From Actinomycetota bacterium (lineage in GTDB: Bacteria; Actinomycetota; Acidimicrobiia; Acidimicrobiales; Ilumatobacteraceae), in assembly GCA_027730505.1 (NCBI GenBank), contig JAQCGT010000014.1:1-38364 (forward strand): 38,364 nt of DNA, read 5' to 3'. Positions within the stretch are counted from its first letter, which is position 1; every line of letters starts with the position of its first letter. Below, piece after piece: positions 8,871 through 16,849 of the stretch. The notes below the pieces were generated by a model, which had not been told where the DNA came from, searched no databases, and worked only from the letters and a program-made list of their open reading frames with translations. The position numbers were made by a program, and so were the translations under genes.

Positions 8871-10118
8871 TCACGGTAATACTTCGATTCTCTCGATCTC
8901 GGCGGTCGGCTCATCGAGTTGCACCCGCTCGTCGGGGGATGAGGCGAGCACGTCGGCGAGGTACGACTCGATGGCCTCCTCGACAGCAACGTGGCGGCCG
9001 AGTTCCTCTGCTAGGTACCAGCGATGTTCGAGGAGTTGATGAAAGATCTCCGCCGCCTCGAGTCGCACGATGAGGTGATCGGGAATTGCAGCGATGATCG
9101 GTTCGAACCGCTGATCGAGCCACCGAACTGCGGCGATGTTCTCGGCGATCGAAGTTCCGTCGCGCCCGCGCATGTCGGCGGCGAACGTCTTGATGTCCTC
9201 GAGCATCCGACGCGCCTGGTTCTCTCCGGCCCGCAGTCCGGTGAGGCGCAGCAGCCGCTCAGTGTGGAACCCGTGCTCGACCACCCTCGGCACGACGCGC
9301 AGGTGTTGGCCATCGGCGGTCGTCACCACCTCGAGCTCCTCGACGTCGAATCCGAGCTCATGTAGCCGGTCGAGACGGCGTCGCACGCTCCGATAGTCGC
9401 CGAGGTCGGTCGTGTCGACAGCGGTCAGCTCCTCCCAGAGGTGCTGATAGCGGCGCTCGATCTCGGCAGCGACAGTGAACGGATCGATGTCGGCGCGCAG
9501 GCGCCCAGCCTCTTGCAGATCAAGCAGGCCGCCGGCGACGTTGTCGCAGGCGATCATGAGGTCGAGGCGGCGCTGCCCGTCGCTCAGCGCCTTGTGACGT
9601 TCACCGGTCTCGACGTCGATGACATATGCCGTGAGGGTGCCGGCATCCCGGCGGAACAGAGCATTTGATAGCGAGCAGTCACCCCAGAAGAATCCTTCCA
9701 GGTGGAGTCTCACGAGTAGGCCGACGAGTGCGTCGAGGAGCCGATCGCCGAGAAACGGAATCGTGAGACCTCGTCCGGAGAGCAGCGACCGGTATGGGAG
9801 TGAATAGTCGAGATGACGGGTGATGAGGACGCCATCGAGCCCATCAGCTCGCTCGGTGACTAGCGCCACCACCTCGACTGTCGGAAGTCCGTCTTCAGCG
9901 AGTTCGCGCAGCAGCGAGTATTCGCGGCGGGCCAAGTCATCGGGGAGTTCCTTGACGACATACGTCAGTTCTGCGAGCTCGAGCACCCGGACTTCGTGGC
10001 GATGGACGCCGAGTACATCGTGCATGCCATCGAGCGACCAGGTCGCCAGCGGTTGGTCGAATGGGAGTTCATCAACCCCCGGGTGGTCCGTTGGATGAGC
10101 CACCTGGAGTCGCATCAC
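8871..10118 (-). CDS. DUF4032 family protein with kinase-like fold
   Basis: This 415-residue protein matches what I know as the actinobacterial DUF4032 family, whose N-terminal half resembles small-molecule or LPS-type kinases. A candidate ATP-binding lysine is K56 (VVKELP), with a glutamate in RREYSLL (E66). A catalytic-loop-like pattern follows: H139, D147 and N152 in HLEGFFWGDCSLSN, then D168 in VIDVE as a DFG-like metal ligand. The C-terminal half, from about 190, is mostly helical and has no motif I can name. The GTG at 10118 overlaps the mazG stop by four bases (GTGA); an ATG three bases later is an alternative. Its place between mazG and eno suggests a household role, but the substrate is unknown. 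Confidence 0.82.
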   Translation of the reverse strand: MMRLQVAHPTDHPGVDELPFDQPLATWSLDGMHDVLGVHRHEVRVLELAELTYVVKELPDDLARREYSLLRELAEDGLPTVEVVALVTERADGLDGVLITRHLDYSLPYRSLLSGRGLTIPFLGDRLLDALVGLLVRLHLEGFFWGDCSLSNALFRRDAGTLTAYVIDVETGERHKALSDGQRRLDLMIACDNVAGGLLDLQEAGRLRADIDPFTVAAEIERRYQHLWEELTAVDTTDLGDYRSVRRRLDRLHELGFDVEELEVVTTADGQHLRVVPRVVEHGFHTERLLRLTGLRAGENQARRMLEDIKTFAADMRGRDGTSIAENIAAVRWLDQRFEPIIAAIPDHLIVRLEAAEIFHQLLEHRWYLAEELGRHVAVEEAIESYLADVLASSPDERVQLDEPTAEIERIEVLP

Positions 10119-11614
10119 CGCTCCCGATCGGCGAGGAGGGCCTTGGCTTCGTCCCAGAGTGCGTCGAGTGCGTCGATGTCGAGGTCGTCCAGGTCGAGAC
10201 TCCGCTCGGCAGCCATCCGCTCGACCTCAGCGAAGCGTTGCCGGAAGCGATCGGTGGCTGATCGAAGAGCGGTCTCCGGCTCGACGCCGAGGTGTCGGGC
10301 TACGTTCACCACAGCGAAGAGCAGGTCACCGATCTCGGCGCGCACGGAGCGCTCATCGCCCGATGCACGTGCATCGACGACCTCGGATGTCTCCTCGGCA
10401 ACCTTGGCCAGCGCGCCGGCCACGTCGGGCCAGTCGAAACCGACCTTGGCAGCCTTGCGTTGAACCGTCGCCGAGTGAGCGAGCGCCGGCAAGGCGTCTG
10501 GCACCCCATCGAGAACGGACGGACGTCGCTCCGCTGTCGATCGCTCAGCCGCTTTGATTCGCTCCCAGTTTCGGGTGACTTCGGCGGCGTCTGCGACCTC
10601 GACCGAGCCGAACACGTGTGGGTGGCGCCGGACGAGCTTGTCGTGAATGGCGGAGGTGACGTCTGCCATGGTGAAGCGGCCCTCCTGCTCGGCGATCGTT
10701 GCATGGAATTCGATCTGGTAGAGGAGGTCTCCGAGCTCGGCGATCAGTTCGTCGTCGGTGGACGGATCCTCGGGGTTGAGGTGATCGATGGCCTCCACCA
10801 CTTCGTACGCCTCTTCGACCAGATGGGGGATGAGGGTGGTGTGCGTCTGTTCGATGTCCCACGGGCACCGCTCACGCAGGGTCCGAGCAAGGTCGTGGAA
10901 ACGCTGGTACCCGGACGCGACGGGCACCCCCATCCGAGGTATCCAGAGCGAGGTGAGGTGATCTGGTGCGCAGACCCTGTCCATCTCGGACCACGTGGTC
11001 TCGATGATCTCCTCGTCTGCGGTGCCGATCGCATGCAGCACGACGACGGGAGTGGCGTCGAGAGTGTCGGTCGCGAATTCGTCCGGCCCCGGATCGACGG
11101 CCAGCTTGATCGCAGACAGGACCCAGTCGGCGTGCACGTGTGCCACAAGCATCGGACCGACATGTCCCGCAGCTTCTGTGGCGAAGCGATGGCCGTCGAT
11201 GAGTCTGACGCCGAGTTCGACCGGGTCGATGCCGAGTCGTGCCCATACGGCATCCAGAAACGAGATTGCAGGCAGCGTGATGCACTCGATGGTCGGGTCG
11301 GCTCGAAGGATCGACACGGTTCGCTCGAGAACGAGAGGTGAGCCGGGTACGGCATAGAGCACCTCGCCATACTCTGCGGCGTCGGCGATCAACCGATGAG
11401 CAATGTCGTCGTAGACCTCGTCAAAGTTCGAGGCGGACTCATAGAGCTCGTCGTAACTGGTGGCTTGGTGTACGAGGTGAGCGCTCGGATGCCGATCTGT
11501 GCGAAGTCTCCGGATCGCTATCCGTTCGATCGCCTCGAACGTGGCGCTGGTGACCTGGGATGGGTCGCCGGGGCCGAGTCCGACGACGGTGACACGTCCG
11601 GTCGAGGCGCTCAT
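10115..11614 (-). CDS. mazG: Nucleoside triphosphate pyrophosphohydrolase MazG with N-terminal tetrapyrrole-methylase-like domain
   Basis: This 499-residue fusion is like Bacillus YabN. The first ~215 residues form an SAM-methylase (CbiF/RsmI-like) domain opening with VTVVGLGPGDP (about 8-18). Two MazG domains follow, at about 235-370 and 385-495. The first carries EEAYEVVEAI and ELGDLLYQ, and the second carries EETSEVVDA and EIGDLLFAVVN, the EExxE...ExxD metal-binding pattern. MazG hydrolyses (d)NTPs to monophosphate and pyrophosphate, clearing abnormal nucleotides. An in-frame ATG exists at 11650, but 11614 is chosen because it overlaps the upstream stop by four bases (ATGA) and begins just before the methylase motif. 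Substrates of the methylase-like domain in such fusions are not established. Confidence 0.94.
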   Translation of the reverse strand: MSASTGRVTVVGLGPGDPSQVTSATFEAIERIAIRRLRTDRHPSAHLVHQATSYDELYESASNFDEVYDDIAHRLIADAAEYGEVLYAVPGSPLVLERTVSILRADPTIECITLPAISFLDAVWARLGIDPVELGVRLIDGHRFATEAAGHVGPMLVAHVHADWVLSAIKLAVDPGPDEFATDTLDATPVVVLHAIGTADEEIIETTWSEMDRVCAPDHLTSLWIPRMGVPVASGYQRFHDLARTLRERCPWDIEQTHTTLIPHLVEEAYEVVEAIDHLNPEDPSTDDELIAELGDLLYQIEFHATIAEQEGRFTMADVTSAIHDKLVRRHPHVFGSVEVADAAEVTRNWERIKAAERSTAERRPSVLDGVPDALPALAHSATVQRKAAKVGFDWPDVAGALAKVAEETSEVVDARASGDERSVRAEIGDLLFAVVNVARHLGVEPETALRSATDRFRQRFAEVERMAAERSLDLDDLDIDALDALWDEAKALLADRER

Positions 11615-12534
11615 CCGATGGGCTGGATGCGGCCGGTGGGAGCGTCCCATCTGCCGTATCGGGGGTCGACACGGACGCTGCTGGAGTTCAGCAGTCCATC
11701 GAGCAACAGTGATGACGCCGATGGGTCGGTCAGCGTGTCGGTGACAGCGTCACCCACCTCGCTCCACGGGCGATTCATGATCACGTGCCAACCGAATGAT
11801 GACTGCACTGGCTCGGACCATCCATGTGCGGGAGCGGTGAAGGCGCCCCGAGTGAAGTCCGGATCGAACCCGGTCACATATTGGTTGGTGGTGATGCAGG
11901 GCGAGTCGGGAGACACGAGCGCGCCGCCGGTCTCCGCAGCTGCGGGCTCGGTCGAGAGATCCGAGGCGAGGATTGCGAAATCGGCACCTGCTTCGAGTTG
12001 AGCGATCAAGTCGAGAGCCTCAACTTCGGTGTCGACGAGGATGTGGCGCACGCAGAGGAGTCCGGTGGCCACTGGCGCGCTTCGGTACGTCTTTTCGACC
12101 TCCGTCGCAGTTGGTGGGGTCACTCGGGCGAGCGCCGTGCCGATGACCGTCGAGTCGGTTGACGCAATCAGGTCGAGCAGGGTCGGGCTGAGCGCCCGCC
12201 ATGGATGATCAGCGGGCAAGGCCTCGTAGAAAGGCGCGAGGTCGGCGCCGGTGAGGCCGCTCCCACTTCGCTCCAACAGCTCGGTCAGGGCGGCAACCTG
12301 CACCATGGCTCCGAGAAGCACCCGGGCTTGGTCGGCCCCGGTGGTTCGGTCGTCGCCGATTGGCGACGTGCCGAAGATGTCGCCTCGGCTTGCGAACTCG
12401 TCAAGAAGCGTGTCGAACTCGCCTTGGGTGATCTCCTGATCCTCCACTGATGCGACCACATCGACGTCGCTGAACGTGGCGCAACCAGAGGTGAGCGCGA
12501 TGAGCGAGATGGTGATGGCGACGCGGGGGATCAC
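11611..12534 (-). CDS. Lipoprotein peptidyl-prolyl isomerase, SurA/PrsA-like (PpiC domain)
   Basis: This 307-residue exported foldase probably assists folding of secreted proteins outside the membrane. A signal peptide ends in the lipobox LTSGC, so C18 would be lipidated. A SurA-N-like helical region (about 25-150) precedes a parvulin (PpiC) domain at about 158-255, with VRHILV (162-167), a TGGALV segment and FGWHVI (247-252). The C-terminal ~50 residues are unassigned. The GTG at 12534 lies seven bases after TAGCGT, so the transcript is probably leaderless and heads the operon with mazG, DUF4032, eno and ftsB. Mycobacterium tuberculosis also has a lipoprotein gene (lpqU) beside mazG and eno, but that product is a different family as far as I know. 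Confidence 0.88.
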   Translation of the reverse strand: MIPRVAITISLIALTSGCATFSDVDVVASVEDQEITQGEFDTLLDEFASRGDIFGTSPIGDDRTTGADQARVLLGAMVQVAALTELLERSGSGLTGADLAPFYEALPADHPWRALSPTLLDLIASTDSTVIGTALARVTPPTATEVEKTYRSAPVATGLLCVRHILVDTEVEALDLIAQLEAGADFAILASDLSTEPAAAETGGALVSPDSPCITTNQYVTGFDPDFTRGAFTAPAHGWSEPVQSSFGWHVIMNRPWSEVGDAVTDTLTDPSASSLLLDGLLNSSSVRVDPRYGRWDAPTGRIQPIG

Positions 12535-12541
12535 GATTGAA

Positions 12542-12547
12542 ACGCTA
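12542..12547 (-). promoter_or_regulatory. Putative -10 element of the foldase-mazG-eno operon
   Basis: TAGCGT on the minus strand, seven bases before the GTG at 12534. It predicts a leaderless transcript. It sits inside the 36-base gap after pckG. Confidence 0.55.
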
Positions 12548-12570
12548 CCGCTGGCGATGCTTTGGCACCG

Positions 12571-14367
12571 TCAGGCGCCGGACAAGGCTGATTCGAGTTG
12601 GTCGACTGCAGCGGGCAGCGATGCCGGAATTCTCGGCTCGAATGACGCCAAGTGATCGCGAATCTCCGGAATGGCGCTCATCCAACCCTCGGTGTCGACC
12701 GACAGGATTGTCTCGAGATCGGCCGGATCGATGTCGAGACCATCGAGATCGAGTGAGCCGGTGGCTGGCAACCGGCCGATCGGGGTGTCGACGGCGTCCG
12801 CCGATCCGTCGATCCGCTCGAAGACCCACTTGAGCACCCGTGAGTTCTCGCCGAAGCCGGGCCAGAGGAAACGTCCGTCCTCGTCCCTTCGGAACCAGTT
12901 GACGAAGAAGATCCGGGGCAGCTTGGACGCGTCGCCTTGAGCGCCGATCTTCAGCCAGTGAGCGAAATAGTCCCCGTAGTGATAGCCGCAAAACGGGAGC
13001 ATCGCCATTGGATCGAAGCGAAGCTTGCCAACCGCTCCCTGCTGGGCTGCGGTTGTCTCTGAGGCCATGATCGACCCGAGGAACACTCCGTGCTCCCAGT
13101 CGTAGGCCTCGGTCACGAGCGGGACAGTGCTGCGTCGGCGACCTCCGAAGAGAATCGCTGAGATCGGCACACCGGCAGGGTCTTCCCATTCGGATGCGAT
13201 CGACGGGCACTGAGCGGCGGGGGCGGTGAAGCGCGCATTGGGATGCGCAGCTGGCGTGTCGACCTCCGGTGTCCAGGCATCGCCCCGCCAGTCGGTGGCT
13301 CGCGCCGGCGGCGTGTCGTTCATGCCCTCCCACCACACGTCACCGTCGGAGGTCAGCGCCGTGTTGGTGTAGATGCAGTTGCCCCACAGCGTGTCCATGG
13401 CGTTTGCGTTGGTGTCGTATCCGGTGCCCGGGGCAACACCGAAGAAGCCAGCCTCGGGGTTGATGGCCCGGAGGTTGCCCTCATCGTCGAACTTCATCCA
13501 GCAGATGTCGTCACCGACAGTCTCGGCTGTCCAACCGGGAATGGTTGGAACGAGCATGGCGAGATTTGTCTTGCCGCATGCGGAGGGGAAGGCGGCGGCG
13601 ATGTACTTGGAGTCGCCTGCAGGATTGGTGAGCTTCAGAATCAGCATGTGCTCGGCCAGCCAACCGGCGTCGCGAGCCATGACGGACGCGATACGGAGGG
13701 CGAAGCACTTCTTACCGAGCAGGGCGTTACCGCCGTAGCCGGAACCGTACGACCAGATCTCACGTGTCTCGGGGAAGTGGACGATGTACTTGTTATCGGC
13801 ATCGCATGGCCATGCAACGTCGGATCGGCCGGCCTCGAGCGGCGCGCCGACCGAGTGGAGGCAGGGCACCCAGTCGCCATCTCCGAGCACGTCGAGTGCG
13901 CCTTGTCCCATGCGGGTCATGATGCGCATCGACACGGCGACGTATGCGGAATCGGTGAGTTGAACCCCGATGTGGGCGATCGGCGAGCCGAGGGGGCCCA
14001 TTGAGAACGGGACGACGTACATGGTGCGACCCCGCATTGATCCCTCGTAGAGCGAGGTCATCTCAGCGCGCATCTCCTCGGGCTGACGCCAGTTGTTGTT
14101 GGGTCCGGCATCGTCGCGTGACGCCGAGCAGATGAAGGTGCGGTCCTCCACGCGAGCGACATCGCCCGGGTCGGAGTGAGCCCAGTACGAGTTGGGCCGT
14201 TTCGCCTCGTCGAGTTTGGTGAAGGTTCCAGAGGCGACCAGTTCGTTACAGAGGGCGTCGTACTCGTCGGCGCTGCCATCGCACCAGTGGATGGCGTCGG
14301 GCTGCATGATCGATGCCCAATGCTGGACCCAGTCTTGGAGTCTGGTGTTGGAGGTTGTACCGCTCAT
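12571..14367 (-). CDS. pckG: Phosphoenolpyruvate carboxykinase (GTP)
   Basis: GTP-dependent PEPCK interconverts oxaloacetate and phosphoenolpyruvate, the entry step to gluconeogenesis, in the cytoplasm. The 598-residue length is normal for the GTP form; ATP forms are shorter. The kinase-1 loop PSACGKTN at 261-268 includes the reactive cysteine of GTP-PEPCKs. [10 protein letters not shown] (about 120-129), [13 protein letters not shown] and [12 protein letters not shown] are further family segments. An upstream in-frame GTG at 14397 exists, but ATG 14367 is preferred because AAAGGGGA lies four bases before it, the strongest Shine-Dalgarno in the window. It is likely transcribed alone or with the foldase operon 36 bases downstream. 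A palindrome at 14454-14465 may bear on its regulation. Confidence 0.97.
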   Translation of the reverse strand: MSGTTSNTRLQDWVQHWASIMQPDAIHWCDGSADEYDALCNELVASGTFTKLDEAKRPNSYWAHSDPGDVARVEDRTFICSASRDDAGPNNNWRQPEEMRAEMTSLYEGSMRGRTMYVVPFSMGPLGSPIAHIGVQLTDSAYVAVSMRIMTRMGQGALDVLGDGDWVPCLHSVGAPLEAGRSDVAWPCDADNKYIVHFPETREIWSYGSGYGGNALLGKKCFALRIASVMARDAGWLAEHMLILKLTNPAGDSKYIAAAFPSACGKTNLAMLVPTIPGWTAETVGDDICWMKFDDEGNLRAINPEAGFFGVAPGTGYDTNANAMDTLWGNCIYTNTALTSDGDVWWEGMNDTPPARATDWRGDAWTPEVDTPAAHPNARFTAPAAQCPSIASEWEDPAGVPISAILFGGRRRSTVPLVTEAYDWEHGVFLGSIMASETTAAQQGAVGKLRFDPMAMLPFCGYHYGDYFAHWLKIGAQGDASKLPRIFFVNWFRRDEDGRFLWPGFGENSRVLKWVFERIDGSADAVDTPIGRLPATGSLDLDGLDIDPADLETILSVDTEGWMSAIPEIRDHLASFEPRIPASLPAAVDQLESALSGA

Positions 14368-14409
14368 CTCGTCCCCTTTACGGTCGGGATCGGTCACGCC
14401 GAACTCCGG

Positions 14410-14415
14410 AGGTTA
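14410..14415 (-). promoter_or_regulatory. Putative -10 element of pckG
   Basis: TAACCT on the minus strand, giving a leader of about 35 bases that contains the AAAGGGGA ribosome site. An overlapping TCTAAT a few bases upstream is an alternative. No clear -35 is seen. Confidence 0.35.
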
Positions 14416-14453
14416 TTAGACGAGTCTTGCGTATCGCTTCTCGTCAGCAGGAG

Positions 14454-14469
14454 TCGCGATCGCGATCGA
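14454..14469. repeat. Palindrome upstream of pckG (candidate operator)
   Basis: TCGCGATCGCGA (14454-14465) is a perfect 12-base palindrome, overlapped by a second, CGATCGCGATCG (14457-14468). It lies about 40 bases upstream of the candidate pckG -10 element, where activators often bind. In GC-rich DNA such palindromes can arise by chance. The whole pckG upstream gap (14368-14556) holds only this, the promoter candidate and the inverted repeat at 14524-14542. Confidence 0.3.
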
Positions 14470-14523
14470 ATGTGCGTTTGTGACGATAGGTCATCTCTTG
14501 GACAGATGGCCATTACCGCTCAT

Positions 14524-14542
14524 CCATCGTTCATAGCGATGG
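14524..14542. terminator. Inverted repeat downstream of the cold-shock-like gene
   Basis: CCATCG and CGATGG (6-base arms, 7-base loop) lie 15 bases beyond the end of the cold-shock-like gene on the minus strand. They could form an RNA hairpin ending that transcript. There is no T-run after it, so it does not meet the standard for an intrinsic terminator. Confidence 0.3.
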
Positions 14543-14556
14543 TCTGCGTCGTCGGG

Positions 14557-14778
14557 TCAGTGCCCAGGCGTACCCATGTCGACTTCACTACCCAGACGAA
14601 GGCGGGTCGCCCGGCCCTCGGCGTCGACGTCGAACACGACCCGTTGGCCCTGACGCAACATGCGGAAGACCGATCCGTCGAGGGCATTGACTGCAAGGTC
14701 GTAGTCGGCGAGGTCGCGATCGCACATGACGATGCCATCTCCCGTCACCGGGTCGTAAGCCTTGATCACTCCCTGCAT
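14557..14778 (-). CDS. Small cold-shock-domain-like protein
   Basis: This 73-residue protein has the length and layout of a cold-shock (OB-fold) protein. The N-terminus GVIKAYDPVTGDGIV (about 3-17) parallels the G-x-V-K-W-F-N...GFGFI opening. QGQRVVFDVD (about 43-52) parallels the conserved EGQxVxFEV strand, and the last strand is ATRLRL. The aromatic RNA-contacting residues of the RNP1 and RNP2 motifs are largely missing, so it may bind nucleic acid weakly or in another way. The ATG at 14778 lies seven bases after TACCCT, indicating a leaderless transcript. It sits 29 bases downstream of rpmB on the same strand. Function is unknown beyond the fold inference. Confidence 0.72.
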   Translation of the reverse strand: MQGVIKAYDPVTGDGIVMCDRDLADYDLAVNALDGSVFRMLRQGQRVVFDVDAEGRATRLRLGSEVDMGTPGH

Positions 14779-14785
14779 GAGGGTG

Positions 14786-14791
14786 AGGGTA
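14786..14791 (-). promoter_or_regulatory. Putative -10 element of the cold-shock-like gene
   Basis: TACCCT on the minus strand, seven bases before the ATG at 14778. It lies in the 29-base gap after rpmB and allows leaderless expression separate from rpmB. Confidence 0.5.
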
Positions 14792-14807
14792 CTCGTTCGT
14801 GTCCGGC

Positions 14808-14999
14808 TCAGCCGGCCTTGACGATCTTGCCCGACTTGATACAGCCGGTGCAGACGTTCACACGCTTGGGAGAGCCCTTCACGATGGCGCGCACACGCTG
14901 AATGTTCGGGTTCCAGCGACGCTTGGTGCGACGGTGCGAGTGGGACACGCTCATGCCCCAGGACGGACCCTTACCGCAGACCTCACAGACCGATGCCAT
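14808..14999 (-). CDS. rpmB: 50S ribosomal protein L28
   Basis: L28 is a small basic protein of the large ribosomal subunit. The 63 residues open with [11 protein letters not shown], and the [14 protein letters not shown] segment is typical of L28. C5, C8, C50 and C53 form two CxxC pairs, the zinc-binding (C+) form. In many Actinobacteria a zinc-free paralogue replaces this form during zinc starvation; none is seen in this window. GAGGAG lies 11 bases before the ATG, a slightly long but usable ribosome site. The gene is divergent from the fatty-acid kinase-like gene, an arrangement (rpmB beside the DAK2-type gene and recG) common in Gram-positive bacteria. Confidence 0.97.
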   Translation of the reverse strand: MASVCEVCGKGPSWGMSVSHSHRRTKRRWNPNIQRVRAIVKGSPKRVNVCTGCIKSGKIVKAG

Positions 15000-15077
15000 C
15001 TCGAACAGTGCTCCTCAACTCGACGGAAGTTCCGCCGTAAACCTCGTGCAGAACCGAGTCCGCACATCGACTCGGGC

Positions 15078-15083
15078 ACGTTA
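15078..15083 (-). promoter_or_regulatory. Putative -10 element of rpmB
   Basis: TAACGT on the minus strand would give rpmB a leader of roughly 70 bases with a Shine-Dalgarno. It lies in the 149-base divergent gap (15000-15148), which otherwise holds only the -10 element at 15137-15142. Confidence 0.35.
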
Positions 15084-15136
15084 TCGGCCCTCGTCGAATC
15101 TCACACCAGGGCCGGTCGGCGGGTACGGAGAGCGAC

Positions 15137-15142
15137 TAGATT
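15137..15142 (+). promoter_or_regulatory. Putative -10 element of the fatty-acid kinase-recG operon
   Basis: TAGATT, six bases before the GTG at 15149, predicts a leaderless transcript. No Shine-Dalgarno lies at normal distance. Confidence 0.55.
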
Positions 15143-15148
15143 CTCTCC

Positions 15149-16849
15149 GTGCCCACGCTCGACAGGCTCGACGTCCATTCCCTGAGGGCAGTGGTGACAA
15201 CCTTCCGCGATGCCGTTCATGCACATGCTGGTGGGCTGAACCGCCTCAACGTGTATCCGGTTCCCGACGGCGACACTGGGACCAACATGGCCCGCACTCT
15301 CGAGGCAGTGGTCGCCGAGATGGAATCGGCCGAGGAGACCCTCGATGCGACGTGCGATGCGATCAGCCATGGATCGCTGATGGGGGCTCGCGGGAACTCC
15401 GGTGTGATCCTCAGTCAGATCATGAGAGGCATCGCCTCGACCATGAAAGAGCAGGCTGAGACGTCGGGTGCTCGATTCGCTGAGGCCTTGACGAGCGCAG
15501 CGGCCGGGGCATATCGCGCCGTGTTGAAGCCGATCGAAGGGACGATCCTGACGGTGGTTCGCGAGAGCGCTGACGCGGCGCGGGCTGCGGCCGCTGATGG
15601 CGCCTCGCTCGTCGAGGTGATCAGTGCGGCGCGTGAAGCTGGACGAGATGCCCTCGAGCGGACACCGGAAATGCTGCCCGTTCTCGCTGACGCAGGGGTG
15701 GTGGACGCCGGAGGTGCCGGATACCTCCTGCTGCTCGACTCCGCAATGCATGTTGTTGACGGTTCGCCTCTTCCCGAACCCGGTGAACCTGACCCGGTGA
15801 TTCTTCCCTTGCAGAGTTCGATGACGATCACCGAGTCCCGTGTCGGCGGAGCGGACACCGTCGACGTCGCCGACCAGCGGTTCGAGGTGATGTACCTGTG
15901 CGAACTCGACGACGAACGTATCGAGGACTTCAAACAGGGGTGGGGGCAGATCGGGGATTCGATCGTCGTCGTCGGTGGTGAGGGTATGTGGAACTGTCAC
16001 GTGCACACCAATGACATCGGAGCGGCGATCGAGGTCGCGCTCGAACTCGGCGGACGACCGAGCCGAATCCGGGTGACGGACCTGTTCGACGAAGTCGAGG
16101 CCGAGCACGAACGCCGAGAGGCGGAGATGACCCAAGCGGAGCGGGGGGCGCCACACGTTCCGTCTCGGGCCGGGTCGGGGCAGCCGCGGGTCACCACCGC
16201 CGTTGTGGCGGTGTCGAGCGGGCCCGGCCTGGCCGACCTGTTCTCTGCGCTCCGGGTGCAAGGCATCGTGTCCGGCGGTCAGACGCTCAATCCATCGACG
16301 GCCGAGTTGCTCGACGTGGTGGAGCACGTGAATGCCGATCAAGTGGTGATCCTCCCGAACAATTCCAACATCATCCCGGTCGCCGAGCAGATCGACGCGC
16401 TCACCTCCAAGGTGGTGAAAGTGGTGGCCACCCGGACGATGCCCCAGGCCCTCGCCGCCCTCATCTCGTATGACCCCGAGGCCGACGCTGTCGAGAACGT
16501 CGCTTCGATGTCGATGGCGGCTGACGCTGTGCGCACTGGCGAAGTCACTCAGGCGGTTCGGTCCTCCCGCTCCGACGTGGGCCCGGTGTCAGAAGGTGAC
16601 TGGATCGGCATCGTGAAGGGCGATGGGATCGCTGTCGTTGGAACCGATCCGCTCGACGTGTGTTCGAGACTCGTGGATCAGTTGCTTGGCGATGACGGCG
16701 AGCTCGTCACGATCATCACGGGGATCGATGCCGATGATCAGGTCGTGGCATCGCTTCTCAGCGCGCTCCGCGACCGCACCCTTGCGCCCGAGGTGGAGGT
16801 GCATCACGGTGGTCAGCCGCTCTACCCCTATCTCTTCGGGGTTGAATGA
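15149..16849 (+). CDS. fakA: DAK2 domain fatty-acid kinase-like protein (FakA/YloV family)
   Basis: This 566-residue protein belongs to the FakA/YloV family. Its N-terminal DhaL-like domain (about 1-200) binds ATP-Mg, and in Staphylococcus phosphorylates fatty acids presented by a FakB carrier to make acyl-phosphate for phospholipid synthesis. NVYPVPDGDTGTN (about 34-46) is the family's metal/nucleotide motif. A middle domain (about 225-320) and a C-terminal DegV-like domain (about 350-566) with ILPNNSNI follow, as in full-length FakA. The start is GTG, placed by TAGATT six bases upstream. The stop overlaps the recG start by four bases. FakB is not in this window. With plsX and acpP nearby, the phospholipid role fits, but the substrate is inferred. 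Confidence 0.9.
   Translation: MPTLDRLDVHSLRAVVTTFRDAVHAHAGGLNRLNVYPVPDGDTGTNMARTLEAVVAEMESAEETLDATCDAISHGSLMGARGNSGVILSQIMRGIASTMKEQAETSGARFAEALTSAAAGAYRAVLKPIEGTILTVVRESADAARAAAADGASLVEVISAAREAGRDALERTPEMLPVLADAGVVDAGGAGYLLLLDSAMHVVDGSPLPEPGEPDPVILPLQSSMTITESRVGGADTVDVADQRFEVMYLCELDDERIEDFKQGWGQIGDSIVVVGGEGMWNCHVHTNDIGAAIEVALELGGRPSRIRVTDLFDEVEAEHERREAEMTQAERGAPHVPSRAGSGQPRVTTAVVAVSSGPGLADLFSALRVQGIVSGGQTLNPSTAELLDVVEHVNADQVVILPNNSNIIPVAEQIDALTSKVVKVVATRTMPQALAALISYDPEADAVENVASMSMAADAVRTGEVTQAVRSSRSDVGPVSEGDWIGIVKGDGIAVVGTDPLDVCSRLVDQLLGDDGELVTIITGIDADDQVVASLLSALRDRTLAPEVEVHHGGQPLYPYLFGVE

Noticed and set aside
10292-11341. Open frame of 349 codons on the plus strand opposite mazG
   Set aside because: Shadow of the MazG fusion, whose catalytic motifs are intact.
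14368-14397. Ten-residue N-terminal extension of PEPCK
   Set aside because: The AAAGGGGA ribosome site lies inside the extension and serves ATG 14367.
15101-16342. Open frame of 413 codons on the minus strand opposite the fatty-acid kinase-like gene
   Set aside because: It is a mirror of a well-supported gene in GC-rich DNA; the translation is rich in Arg and His and has no domain, ribosome site or promoter pattern.
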